A stretch of DNA of 25,544 bases from CAZGWJ01 sp964529445 (lineage in GTDB: Bacteria; Oederibacteriota; Muellerivitia; Muellerivitales; Muellerivitaceae): assembly GCA_964529445.1 (NCBI GenBank), contig CAZGWJ010000035.1, positions 1 to 25,544 on the forward strand, in the 5' to 3' direction. Numbering within the stretch: the stretch's first letter is position 1; the number at the start of each line of letters is the position of its first letter. The notes under the pieces are model-generated. The model worked only from the letters and a program-made list of their open reading frames with translations, made no database searches and was not told the DNA's origin. The translations under genes and the position numbers were made by a program. Shown piece by piece: positions 8,501 through 15,833 of this stretch.

Positions 8501-9120
8501 CGGGAGCGGTGTTCCATCACCTTCGGGAAGTCCACCACGGCCTTCAGATCGTCATCGGAGAGCAGATGGACCTTGGCCACCTCGTGGGAAGTGCGGAAAC
8601 CGTCGAAGAAATGCAGGAAGGGCACGCGTGTGTCGAGGGTCGCCGCGTGGGCCACGAGGGCCATGTCCATGGATTCCTGGACGGAGTTGGAACAAAGCAG
8701 GGCGAATCCGGTCGAGCGGACGGCCATGACGTCGGAATGGTCGCCGAAGATGGACAAGGCGTGGGTGGCCAGCGTGCGGGCCGTGACATGCATGGCCACC
8801 GGGGTGAGTTCCCCGGCGATCTTGAGCATATCGGGGATCATGAGGAGAAGACCCTGGGATGCTGTGAAGGTGGTGCACAAGGATCCCGCCTGCAGGGCGC
8901 CGTGCATGGCACCGGCGGCTCCGCCCTCCGATTGCATCTCCATGATGGAGGGACTGCTCCCCCAGATGTTGGTCTTCCCGGCCGCCTTCCAATCGTCCGC
9001 CCACTCGGCCATCGGGGACGAGGGCGTGATGGGATAGATGCTGATGACCTCGCTCAAGCGAAAAGCCACCGAGGACACGGCTTCGTTGGCATCCAACGTG
9101 TAGATCTTGGATTCACCCAT
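5533..9120 (-). CDS. nifJ: Pyruvate:ferredoxin (flavodoxin) oxidoreductase, single-chain
   Basis: The enzyme splits pyruvate with CoA to acetyl-CoA and CO2, reducing ferredoxin, using thiamine pyrophosphate and iron-sulfur clusters. The 1195-residue chain has the full one-polypeptide architecture. The N-terminal pyrimidine-binding domain begins with DANEAVSSVAFRLSEVISIYPITPSSPMAEW. The gamma domain has FVDRYDMLANL-like text near residue 500. Two 4Fe-4S motifs follow, CIQCARCSLVCP near 692 and CTGCGLCVDICPG near 748. The C-terminal TPP domain has GACAGCGETPY, GNATGCSSIYGG near 850 and GDGWAYDIGYGG near 975. ATG 9120 (MGESKIYTLD) is chosen over a 20-residue longer frame because AAGGAG sits nine bases upstream and the family starts there. 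It leads an operon with the flavoprotein and can feed electrons to the hydrogenase matured by the neighbouring hyp genes. Confidence 0.97.
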   Translation of the reverse strand: MGESKIYTLDANEAVSSVAFRLSEVISIYPITPSSPMAEWADDWKAAGKTNIWGSSPSIMEMQSEGGAAGAMHGALQAGSLCTTFTASQGLLLMIPDMLKIAGELTPVAMHVTARTLATHALSIFGDHSDVMAVRSTGFALLCSNSVQESMDMALVAHAATLDTRVPFLHFFDGFRTSHEVAKVHLLSDDDLKAVVDFPKVMEHRSRGLNPDQPQLRGTAQNPDVFFQAREASNPFYLSVPEAVQKVMDRVAKATGRAYHLFDYVGAPDADRVIILMGSGADVAHETVEALNAKGAKVGVLKVRLFRPFSVRHFLAALPASVKSVAVLDRTKEPGAAGEPLYQDVVTAFSEALADGSLRAVPRVIGGRYGLSSKEFTPAMVKGVFDHLQEGKLKNHFTIGINDDVTHLSLPYDKDFTTEPDSVSRSLFYGLGADGTVGANKNSIKIIGENTDNWAQGYFVYDSKKSGAMTVSHLRFGPTPLRSSYLITRANFIGCHQPQFIDRYDMLANLVEGGTFLYNTSVPTQDVWATLPRLVQEQLQKKKAKFFVIDAYKVARETGMGGRINTIMQVCFFAISGVLPREQAIEAIKQSIIKTYKKKGDEIVQANLKAVDQTIANLHEVKVEGLPLGSIPMHEAVPEKAPAFVKEVLGKIIEGQGDELPVSAMPVDGTFPTGTTQYEKRRVAQDIPVWDPELCIQCARCSLVCPHGTIRVKVYEPAQAANAPAGFKSMDAKHKDWKGLKYTIQVAPEDCTGCGLCVDICPGKSKTDPKKKALGLSPALPLFDPEARNWEFFLALPTRDPKTLNIGLVMQQQLQAPYFEFSGACAGCGETPYVKLVSQLFGDRLLIGNATGCSSIYGGNLPTTPWSKDASGRGPVWSNSLFENNAEFALGFRLSVDQTADRAKYLLKRMEKIAGKDLVDGILNADVSTLAGLEEQRFRVKKLKDALAKDPSAEAKELLQIADYLVKKSVWAMGGDGWAYDIGYGGLDHVLASGRDINVLVLDTEVYSNTGGQMSKSTPLGAVAKFAAAGKTMPKKDMGLIAMTYGNIYVARVAMGANDAQTLKAFVEAESYDGPSLILAYSHCIAHGYDLVNGLKQQKAAVQSGQWLLYRYDPRLAAQGKNPLQLDSQEPTLPVEEYMSKENRFKILMKARPEEAKRLIAEQQRLVKARYEYYKLLASPAFVPGAGQAAASSAS

Positions 9121-9390
9121 GATTTCATGCTCCTTCGCGACTCGTGTTCCTGGAAAGGGGAAGACCCCTCCCCGGTGCAAAAAGGTCCCTTCGCTCGGTT
9201 CGCCTTAAATGAGGGCTTTCATAAACGGAAAAGACCGGAACGCTGATGATACCTCCCCCCGGCCTTAACTTCCAGAGACATGGCCGGTAAAGCGGTGCTG
9301 GAAATAAGCGTTTATCCCTGCTCGAAGTAGGTTCGAACAAGGGCAGCGTGCTTCTTCGCTACTCGCAGAATCTTGCCGAGAACATTCGGG

Positions 9391-9429
9391 GAAATGAAAA
9401 AGGCGGCCCGGGATCGGTCGGGCCGCCTT
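9391..9429 (-). terminator. Strong intrinsic terminator upstream of nifJ
   Basis: AAGGCGGCCCG (9400-9410) pairs perfectly with CGGGCCGCCTT (9419-9429) across an eight-base loop. On the minus strand it is followed by TTTTTCATTT. It ends whatever RNA is made from the structured region above and separates it from nifJ. Confidence 0.85.
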
Positions 9430-9600
9430 GAGAGTGTGGTGCCTGTGTAAGGGCTTGACGCCTTTGAGGCAGGTGATCCGGGGATCCGGGAGTCTTGGAA
9501 GATCCCGGTTCGTCCCCGGAAGAAGGGGTTGTAGTTACGACCCACCTGCCACAGGACCCCTCAAAGCCCGCGACAGGCAGAAAAGCCGATCCTCAAGTTC
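9391..9600 (-). ncRNA. Candidate elongated structured RNA upstream of nifJ
   Basis: On the minus strand this segment folds into one long interrupted hairpin. In minus-strand order, GCCTGT (9573-9578) pairs with ACAGGC (9441-9446), GGGCT pairs with AGCCC, and CTTTGAGG pairs with CCTCAAAG. CAGGTG then pairs with CACCTG, TCCGGGG with CCCCGGA and CCGGGA with TCCCGG, leaving an 11-base apical loop. A strong intrinsic terminator follows. The overall shape (long rod, internal asymmetric bubbles, short 3'-side hairpin GCCT-CAA-AGGC, terminator) recalls 6S RNA, but I do not recognise the conserved 6S bubble sequence. It could instead be a leader element controlling nifJ, whose start lies about 270 bases downstream. 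No good promoter was found. Structure is seen; identity is not known. Confidence 0.45.
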
Positions 9601-10378
9601 AGGAGGAAGGAAACGGCTCCACACGGCAGTCGATATCTATCGTCCGTCGGGGACACGCATCCGGCCTGGCGAATCCCGGCTTTGCTTCATGCCGGGTCCC
9701 TCAAGGGTTGATGTTCGGTCACCACGAGGACTTGGAATTCTTGTTACCTATGAAAGCAAGGTGCGTGCCAATTCCGATCCCAAGGGAGGCCTTAAAAAAT
9801 GGCCTCTTCCCGGGAATCCGGAGAGTCGGAGTGGGTCGATATTACCCACATGGGTCCTTTTAACTCTCTCCTGGGGAACTCCCGTGGAATCCCCTCGGCT
9901 GGCCATCTGGAGGAATCGCCTTCCTGGAAGTGGAGGCATCGTGCGGTCCTGTCCCCCGAACGCCGTCCGAAAGAGGACCAGGGCTCTCATCGCCGGTCGA
10001 ATGACCATCCCCAAGCCGAATGCCCGTCGATGTTACCGTCCAGGAGGGATCGGACTCGGAATCGTTTACCTCCCAGTGATCGTGAGCCGGAAAACCCTTT
10101 CACTCAACCCCGGAACGGACTCGCACCGCGATCCGGGAAAACGAGCGGCCCATAAAGGACCCTCTTTCCAGGCCAAACCGAACCGGACCGCGCTAACTTT
10201 GAATTGGAAGCGGTGATCTTCGAACGACGCGAAGGATGAAGACGAAGGAAAAACCGGCGGGTTCCTGAAGAAGGATCGAGGATCCCGCGAATGAGGGAAA
10301 GCCCCGCGGGGTAACCCTCGAACCGCATGAAATACGGTCCAGGTCGAACCTTGGGAAACTCGGAAAGGAGACCGGACC
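9601..10378. other. Gene-free region before the HEAT-repeat gene
   Basis: Several open frames exist here but none shows a recognisable domain or a ribosome-binding site, and they resemble chance frames. The region holds short palindromes: CCCGGC/GCCGGG with a ten-base loop around 9675-9697, GTCC/GGAC near 9643-9655, and GAGGCC/GGCCTC around 9785-9806 flanking an AT-rich loop. The style resembles the extragenic palindromes elsewhere in the window. I see no clear sigma-70 promoter for the gene at 10379. Confidence 0.4.
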
Positions 10379-12526
10379 ATGTCCCGACCCGTCGTCGCTC
10401 CCCTGACCCCCTCCTTGAAGGAAGCACTCCCCCAGTTCGCGAAGAATTTACGGGCCGCCCTCAGTTATGTTTCCTTCTACTCGATGGACAGCCCCTTCGT
10501 GACTCAGGCCATCAAGAAACTCCACCAGGAATTCTCGCTGTTCCTTTCCAAGCGCAATCCACTGCTTTTCGCGCGCGAGCGCGGTGGCGTGTCCTTGAAC
10601 GGGACTCCCCTTCCGGAATCCGAATCCTTCGCGAAGATCCTGGAGGCGCACGACTGCCCGGGCGTGTTGTTCTCGAAGGGGGCGGATTACGCGGCGCTGG
10701 TGACCTTTCTTCGTAAGTCGTCTTCCCCATCCGACAAGGCGGCCGACCTGAAGGAGGAATTCCGGACCAATGACCTCCTGAGTTGCGTGTTGTGGGCGAC
10801 TGCAGATTCCTACGAGATGCAAGGCGCCTCGGCGGAGGAACCCATCGACGCCATCGCGGCCGCCGAGAACCCGGCATCCGGGACGATCCCGGCCGCGGCG
10901 GAACCAGCGCCCTCCTCCCCCGCCATCCTGGACATGGCCCTGCCCGTTCCCGTCATCCCCAACGCCCCCGCGCCGACGGAACCCGTGAAACCCGATGCCC
11001 TGCTCTTCGACCGCATGAACGCCGAGCTCACGGCCCACGACCGAACCCGCCTGCTTCTCGACCTTCTGGCGGAGGCCTGGCAGTATTCCCAGCTTCTCAA
11101 GCGGCACAAGAACGCGCATCCGGAAGCCGACCCCATCGACCGCGCCTTCGACCGCCTCTTCAACCGCATGCTCGCCAAGTTGGAAACCGTTTCGCCCGAG
11201 TTCGGGGCCATCCACGAGTGGTTTGTCACGCCGGAGGGCGACACGCTTTCGGACCAGGTGGCTTCGTCGATGTTCCCCCTCATGGAGCACGCCCTCAAGA
11301 ACGGCTGGACTTCCGTGATGTGCGACCCTGCCACGGAGGGCCTGGTCACGGATTGCCTCGCGACGTGGGGCGCGACCGGCAAGCACGACCTGGTCGAGCG
11401 GGCGGTCACGGCCCTCTCCGAATCGCTCCTGAGGCCGGAGGAGAAGCGGCTGGCGCTCTCGCATCTGCGGGATTCGCGCCCCTGGATCCGCAACCCCCAG
11501 CTCCTGGCGACCGTCCTGCGGCGCCTCGTCAAGACGCTGGCGGGCGAATGGGATCCCTCCCTGTACCAAACCTCCCTGCTCCTGGCCTGGGACCTTCTGG
11601 AACCTGCCATTGAGGACCTGAAACGGGAGCCGGAACCTGTGCTCTCCCTCTTGGCCACGCTCCAGTTGCACGCCGAGGACGACGCCCCGGCCTTCAAGGA
11701 CCGTCCCGCCCTTGCCCGCCACTGGCTCTACGAGAGGACGAGCCCCGACATGATGCGGCGCCTCGTGATGATGGCCAAGGAGGCCGGGGTCCTGAAGCAG
11801 TTCTCCGTGCTCGGGATGGCGGCCGCGCCGCTCCTGGTGAAGGAGTTCTACGGGAAATCGGGGGATGAACGACAGACCTACCTCGATGTCTTCCAGCAGT
11901 TGAAGGAAGCCGTGCAGGCCGTCGTCATCGAGGCCCTGCCCGACGTGGAGGACGAATCGCAGATGCGCCCGTTGCTCCCGGTCATCCGCGCGGCCGGTTT
12001 GGATCCCTCGCTCTCCATGCAATTGAGTACCTGGATGGCCCGGGGTTCCCGGGAATTGAAGATGAACATCATCGGGACCATCTCGGAGTTGGGGGATGCC
12101 GCGGGCGGGCCGGCCCTGAGGATGGCGGTCCTGGACGACGACGAGGATGTTTCCCTGGCTGCCGTGGAGGCGCTGGAAACCATCCGGTTCACTTCCGCGG
12201 GGCCTCTCCTGGTCCGGGCCGCCCAGATCCGCCGCAAACAACACCCCGGCCACGAACGCTTCCTGGCGGCGGTCTGCCGGCTCCTGGGGGAATGGGGACA
12301 GCCCGAATCCGTGCCCTTCCTGATGGAGTCGGCCCAGAAGCGGTCCTTCTTATCCCTGCCCGGTTCATCCCCTGCCCTGCCCGTTCGGATCGCCGCCATC
12401 CACGCGCTGGGGCAATTCGACTCCCCCGAGGTGTGGACCTTCATCGAGAAGCTCTCCCAGGAGAGGACCCCGGAACTCCAGGAGGCCCTCCACGAGGTGA
12501 TCGAGCGGCGCACCGGGAGCTTATGA
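10379..12526 (+). CDS. HEAT-repeat protein
   Basis: This 715-residue protein has no signal peptide or membrane helix. Residues about 8-75 (SLKEALPQFAKNL, YVSFYSMDSP, then a VSLNGTPLP segment) resemble the N-terminal module found in some HEAT or signalling proteins of Acidobacteria and Deltaproteobacteria. A linker rich in Ala and Pro follows at about 155-205. The middle and end are all-alpha. Clear HEAT/PBS-lyase-like repeats appear at about 555-690, for example IIGTISELGDAAGGPALRMAVLDDDEDVSLAAVEAL. Such proteins act as protein-binding scaffolds. The start has AAGGAG eight bases upstream. No neighbour reveals a partner; the next gene on the strand is a small membrane protein 93 bases on. Function unknown. 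Confidence 0.8.
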   Translation: MSRPVVAPLTPSLKEALPQFAKNLRAALSYVSFYSMDSPFVTQAIKKLHQEFSLFLSKRNPLLFARERGGVSLNGTPLPESESFAKILEAHDCPGVLFSKGADYAALVTFLRKSSSPSDKAADLKEEFRTNDLLSCVLWATADSYEMQGASAEEPIDAIAAAENPASGTIPAAAEPAPSSPAILDMALPVPVIPNAPAPTEPVKPDALLFDRMNAELTAHDRTRLLLDLLAEAWQYSQLLKRHKNAHPEADPIDRAFDRLFNRMLAKLETVSPEFGAIHEWFVTPEGDTLSDQVASSMFPLMEHALKNGWTSVMCDPATEGLVTDCLATWGATGKHDLVERAVTALSESLLRPEEKRLALSHLRDSRPWIRNPQLLATVLRRLVKTLAGEWDPSLYQTSLLLAWDLLEPAIEDLKREPEPVLSLLATLQLHAEDDAPAFKDRPALARHWLYERTSPDMMRRLVMMAKEAGVLKQFSVLGMAAAPLLVKEFYGKSGDERQTYLDVFQQLKEAVQAVVIEALPDVEDESQMRPLLPVIRAAGLDPSLSMQLSTWMARGSRELKMNIIGTISELGDAAGGPALRMAVLDDDEDVSLAAVEALETIRFTSAGPLLVRAAQIRRKQHPGHERFLAAVCRLLGEWGQPESVPFLMESAQKRSFLSLPGSSPALPVRIAAIHALGQFDSPEVWTFIEKLSQERTPELQEALHEVIERRTGSL

Positions 12527-12619
12527 GGATCGACCCCTCCGCAATCCCTTCCGCTCGGGAACCCGCTTGAGCGGCACCCGTCGGATCGTTTTCATTTCCA
12601 CCTTTTTGAGGACATCATC

Positions 12620-13054
12620 ATGACTTCTCTTCGAATCCGACTGATCGGATTCGTCGCGGCCCTCCTCTTCATGGTCCTTTCGGCCCCCCTTCTGATCGGG
12701 GGTGCTTGGATCGGGACCTGCACCGGATGGGGTTCCCTGCACACGGTCGAGGGGGTTTCGAAGCAGATCTTCCGGGTCCGGAACGGCCAGGGCGCGGCAT
12801 TCATCGTCCGTCTTTCGAATGGTCAGGAAATCCCTTGCTTCTTCTCGAAACTCCCGCCCGGCAACCCGCCGGACACTCCCTTCGAGGCTCGGGTCTGGCC
12901 CTCCCGATATCCTTTCTGGGCGCTGGTGCCGGATCCGCGCAAGGACGGCATCCGCATCCTTTTCCTCATCCTTTCCGGAGGCCTCGTAGCCGGGGTGGGA
13001 CTCCTCGCCGCGTGGAGGGTTGTCCAGGGGAAGATCATTCGGGATGAGGCATGA
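12620..13054 (+). CDS. Small membrane protein with two transmembrane helices
   Basis: The 144-residue product has a hydrophobic helix at about residues 9-31 (LIGFVAALLFMVLSAPLLIGGAW) and another at about 112-132 (ILFLILSGGLVAGVGLLAAW). Between them is an extracytoplasmic segment of about 75 residues with FRVRNGQGAAFIVRLSNGQEIPCFF. The arrangement resembles DUF3592-type proteins, but the match is by layout only. A GAGG lies nine bases before the ATG. A convergent esterase gene lies downstream, with a hairpin between. Confidence 0.65.
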   Translation: MTSLRIRLIGFVAALLFMVLSAPLLIGGAWIGTCTGWGSLHTVEGVSKQIFRVRNGQGAAFIVRLSNGQEIPCFFSKLPPGNPPDTPFEARVWPSRYPFWALVPDPRKDGIRILFLILSGGLVAGVGLLAAWRVVQGKIIRDEA

Positions 13055-13063
13055 CCCGCCGAT

Positions 13064-13087
13064 CCTCCCGGATCGCTTTCCGGGAGG
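13064..13087. terminator. Hairpin between convergent genes
   Basis: CCTCCCGG (13064-13071) pairs with CCGGGAGG (13080-13087) across an eight-base loop, nine bases after one stop and 32 bases before the opposing stop at 13120. No T run follows on either strand, so this is a weak or factor-assisted transcription end. Confidence 0.45.
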
Positions 13088-13119
13088 GAAGGCGCCACCC
13101 GTTCAGGTTCGGGTTCCGA

Positions 13120-14301
13120 TCATCCCTCCGGAGGGAGAGGGATCACGACCGGGGTTCCCGTGGGGGTCGCGGTGGGCCGGTCCTTGAGGGGTACTTCCGT
13201 GGGAGTCGGGGTGGGCGTGTTGATCTCGTTCCATCCCGTCACGGGACGGATCGCCTGCTCCAGGACTTCCGCCAGTTCCCAATGGGCCTTCACGGAAGGG
13301 TGCCAGTCGCAGCCCAATTCGGAAGGCGAAAAACCGCGGTTCCCCACCCAATAGACCCTCTTCTCGCCCGCCTTCCTTCTTTCCTCCAGGGCTTTCAGGA
13401 TGCGGGGCTTGTAGTCGGGCCACCCCTCGTCCGAGAAGCAGAAGACCTCGGCCTTCGGATAGAGATTCCTCAAGCGCTTGAGGAACCGGGCATAGGCTTC
13501 CACGAAATCCTTCTCCGCCGGGGCCGGCTGGGTCGAGTGGTCGTTGACGCCCAACCGCAGGACCACGACGTCGGGCACCCAGCGCGCGGGGTCCCACTTC
13601 GAGTCGGGCCTCGAAAAGAGGGTTCGCTCGAAGGCCTGGGGCATGGTGTCGTCCGAGACGGTCTTCTTGTCCCCGTAATTGCGCAGGATGCCCCGGCCCG
13701 AGACGGCCGTCACGTGGTACTGGGCGCGCAGTTTTTCAGCGAGGAAAACCGGAAAGGCCCGGTCGGCGTTGGAAACCGCCGCGAGGTTCGGGCAGTTGCC
13801 GTGGGTGACGCCCTCGTTGCCGTAGCCACAGGACCAGGAATCCCCGATGAACTCGATCTTCCGGTCGGGAAGGTCCGGCGCGGGAGCCAAAGACGTGCCT
13901 TTCCCGATCTCCAAGCCCCCGAAGACCGCGGCCCCCTGGAACCCCTCCGTGCGCTTGGAGAGCGTCACGAGATGGTGGCCCTTCCCCAACCCCGGAACGG
14001 CGATCCGGTTGAGGCCCTTCTTCGCGGCCACGACCGTGACGGGTTTCCCGTCCACGGTGAGGTTGAAATGGTTGGTCCCCTGGGCGTCCTCCAGGAGGAA
14101 CGCGAGGTCGGACCCCGTCACGGCCACGCGGATATTGACGGCCGGCCAGTCAAAGACCGGGGCCTTGGGGTCGGAGACGTCGCAGCGGCCCACGATCAGG
14201 ATGCGGGGATCGTCCGCGTCGACTGTTGCGCTCTGGACCGCGCAGGCGATGGTTAAAGCGAGGAACGCCAAAACCGACGTTGTCCATTTTATCCGAGACA
14301 T
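13120..14301 (-). CDS. Secreted SGNH/GDSL esterase (CE2-like) with a Thr-Pro tail
   Basis: The 393-residue protein begins with a signal peptide (MSRIKWTTSVLAFLALTIAC, cleavage likely near VQSA). Residues about 30-140 form a beta-rich N-terminal domain as in carbohydrate esterase family 2. The catalytic domain has GDSWSCGYG with nucleophile Ser155, SGRG near 201-204, GVND with Asn253, and the CDWHPS motif giving Asp332 and His334. These are the SGNH residues in the right order. Likely role: removing acetyl groups from polysaccharides outside the cell. Residues 361-393 are a NTPTPTPTEVP-type tail like the linkers of the large secreted proteins at 20874-25544. ATG 14301 is preferred over a TTG at 14319 because GGGAGG lies just before it. 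Confidence 0.88.
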   Translation of the reverse strand: MSRIKWTTSVLAFLALTIACAVQSATVDADDPRILIVGRCDVSDPKAPVFDWPAVNIRVAVTGSDLAFLLEDAQGTNHFNLTVDGKPVTVVAAKKGLNRIAVPGLGKGHHLVTLSKRTEGFQGAAVFGGLEIGKGTSLAPAPDLPDRKIEFIGDSWSCGYGNEGVTHGNCPNLAAVSNADRAFPVFLAEKLRAQYHVTAVSGRGILRNYGDKKTVSDDTMPQAFERTLFSRPDSKWDPARWVPDVVVLRLGVNDHSTQPAPAEKDFVEAYARFLKRLRNLYPKAEVFCFSDEGWPDYKPRILKALEERRKAGEKRVYWVGNRGFSPSELGCDWHPSVKAHWELAEVLEQAIRPVTGWNEINTPTPTPTEVPLKDRPTATPTGTPVVIPLPPEG

Positions 14302-14573
14302 GTTCCCTCCCAATGTCAACTTGACTGCCTACGCGTAGTGCACAAGAACCTATCTTAATAAACACTCTTTGAAACCCTATCGGCCATCAAGAAGGCATCA
14401 TGCGTTAGAAGACAAGAAAACCGGAAATCCAGGCACCCCTTACCCTCCCCTCTCCCACAAGCGGGCGATGGAGATTTGTGTCTTTGCGATGTCTAAACGG
14501 GAAATACTAAGTTTCTCCGTATCTCTGTGGTTCAAATTGGGTTTTTCTTGGAAAAGAGTGTTACCCCACATGG
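14302..14573. other. AT-richer gap with degenerate dispersed repeats
   Basis: No supported gene. A degenerate copy of the CCCTCTCCC...AAGCGGG palindrome lies at about 14447-14466. It is followed at once by a GTGTCTTTGCG (14478-14488) and CTCCGTATCTCTGTGGTTCAAA (14515-14536) pair of motifs. I recall related CTCCGTGTCTCTGTGG strings as common intergenic repeats in environmental genomes. Base composition is visibly lower in GC than the surrounding genes. Confidence 0.45.
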
Positions 14574-14942
14574 TTATTGAAAAGCACAAGCAAGCTCACA
14601 ACCCGTGGAACTGGCTCTTAATCGAACATCTAATACACCACCTCCAAATTGACCACTACACGATAAAAACGAAAAGTCTTTCACTTGTATTTCAAATGCT
14701 CCGCTTGGAATATTACCCTGACTATATGATTCACCTTCAAATAGCGTTACGCTCATATTCAATACACCTGAGCCGACGAATACAACGGCACCAGGTAAAA
14801 ATGAACAAGTACCAGGAGATTCATGGTAAATGTTAATCGTGCCGGTTGTTGTGCTAGCCGTCGGTTGTTCCTTGTCCTTTTTGCAACCTGTGCCCATTCC
14901 AATAGACAGAAGAGTGACTATAACAAGGGTACTAAGCTTCAT
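14574..14942 (-). CDS. Small predicted lipoprotein of unknown function
   Basis: The 122-residue product starts MKLSTLVIVTLLSIGMGTGCKKDKEQ, a lipoprotein-type signal with a TGC lipobox and a charged residue run after the cysteine. The mature part is short and beta-like (GTINIYHESPGTC, VVFVGSGVLNMSVTLFEG, GGGVLDVRLRASSTGC) with several cysteines that could pair. I do not recognise the family. ATG 14942 is chosen over a longer frame to 14984 because AGAGGA lies five bases upstream and the signal sequence starts there. Codons are more AT-rich than those of all neighbours, suggesting recent acquisition. It lies alone between two convergent or unrelated genes. Confidence 0.7.
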   Translation of the reverse strand: MKLSTLVIVTLLSIGMGTGCKKDKEQPTASTTTGTINIYHESPGTCSFLPGAVVFVGSGVLNMSVTLFEGESYSQGNIPSGAFEIQVKDFSFLSCSGQFGGGVLDVRLRASSTGCELACAFQ

Positions 14943-15012
14943 TCGCGTCCTCTTTCCAATTCTTGGATCCAAAGAGCTTTTCAATGATTCTCATCATGCA
15001 CTCCCTCTAGTG

Positions 15013-15018
15013 ATTATA
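15013..15018 (-). promoter_or_regulatory. Possible -10 box for the lipoprotein gene
   Basis: A perfect TATAAT on the minus strand lies about 70 bases before the lipoprotein start. No good -35 hexamer is found 16-18 bases upstream, so support is partial. Confidence 0.35.
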
Positions 15019-15059
15019 ATAAAAACATTGACTCTCACTGGATTCATAACCTTAGTGGG

Positions 15060-15683
15060 CTAGAACCCCTCCGGAATGGGGGCTTCAAAAACCCTCGCGT
15101 CCCCCCAAGGTCCTTCCGGCAGGGTCAGTTTCCATGCGTGAAGCATCATCCTTCCCTCATCCCCCCTCGACTTGCCGTACAGGGGATCCCCCACGATGCG
15201 GTGCCCCATGGAATAGAGGTGCACACGGATCTGGTGACGTCTTCCGGTCAGGGGGCGGACCTCCAGCAACGTCCTGCCTTCCCGGCTTTCCCGCGGCTCA
15301 TAGCGCGTCTCGGCGGCCTTGCCCTGGGGATGCACCGACACGCGCCCCGAACCCCGGTCCTTCAGGGGCGACTTCACGACCCCGCCCGTGGCGACCTCCC
15401 CCTCCACGAGGGCCAGGTAGGTCTTCCGCACCTCCCGCCTCTCGAAAGCCAGGGAAAGGGCGCGATGCGTGTCCGCGTCCCGGGCGAACAGCACGAGGCC
15501 GCTCGTGCCCTTGTCGATGCGGTGCACCGTCCAAGTCTTGCCTCCCAGGTGCGCCGCGACAAGTTCCACCAGCGGAGGCCCCGCCTCCCGGCGGCGGGGC
15601 TGGATGACGCAGAGCCCCGTGGGTTTGTCCACGACGAGCAGGCGCTCGTCCTCGTGAAGGATCCTCAAGGGTTGCGAGGTCAT
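15060..15683 (-). CDS. RluA-family RNA pseudouridine synthase
   Basis: These enzymes convert uridine to pseudouridine in rRNA or tRNA. The 207-residue protein has the family core: LLVVDKPTGLCV near residue 16, the catalytic HRIDKGTSGLVLF motif with Asp57, RKTYLALVEG, and the C-terminal GRRHQIRVHLYSMGHRIVGDPLYG. There is no S4 RNA-binding domain, so this is a short RluA/TruC-like form and the target base cannot be named. No strong ribosome-binding site is seen before ATG 15683. The upstream gap of 150 bases is palindrome-rich, so it is probably transcribed apart from the hook gene. Confidence 0.93.
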   Translation of the reverse strand: MTSQPLRILHEDERLLVVDKPTGLCVIQPRRREAGPPLVELVAAHLGGKTWTVHRIDKGTSGLVLFARDADTHRALSLAFERREVRKTYLALVEGEVATGGVVKSPLKDRGSGRVSVHPQGKAAETRYEPRESREGRTLLEVRPLTGRRHQIRVHLYSMGHRIVGDPLYGKSRGDEGRMMLHAWKLTLPEGPWGDARVFEAPIPEGF

Positions 15684-15739
15684 GGAAAGAGGGCGGCTTT
15701 CAAGGCGGGTTTCTTCGCGTCTTCATGCCTTCGGGTTCA

Positions 15740-15805
15740 TCGGGTGACCCTTCTTGGGGTCTTCGGGCCCGCCAGCCGCATGAAGTGCGGTGGCGAGGTC
15801 TCGCC
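15740..15805. repeat. Palindrome cluster (REP-like) between hook gene and rluA-like gene
   Basis: Adjacent inverted repeats CCGCA/TGCGG (15776-15780 with 15786-15790) and GGCGAG/CTCGCC (15792-15797 with 15800-15805) follow a GGGTGACCC / GGGGTC group. The second shares the core CGAGRTCTCGCC with the palindrome at 1060-1071 near hypC, suggesting one dispersed family. Confidence 0.6.
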
Positions 15806-15833
15806 ATAGGGCGGATCTTGGGGGGCGAACGGC

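Noticed and set aside
6919..9246. 775-residue plus-strand open frame
   Set aside because: Antisense to nifJ; no domain, composition is a shadow of GC-rich coding DNA, and nifJ is certain.
9325..9345. tRNA-like GGTTCGAAC string
   Set aside because: No acceptor, D or anticodon arms can be formed around it.
9312..9545. 77-residue minus-strand frame
   Set aside because: Covers the hairpin rod and terminator; structure explains the sequence better than coding.
9430..9600. TPP riboswitch controlling nifJ (enzyme uses thiamine pyrophosphate)
   Set aside because: The conserved CTGAGA and related TPP-sensor motifs are absent.
10448..12253. 601-residue minus-strand open frame
   Set aside because: Antisense to the HEAT-repeat gene, which has a good ribosome-binding site and recognisable repeats.
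14369..14836. 155-residue plus-strand open frame
   Set aside because: Begins in repeat DNA and runs antisense to the lipoprotein gene, which has a proper signal and ribosome-binding site.
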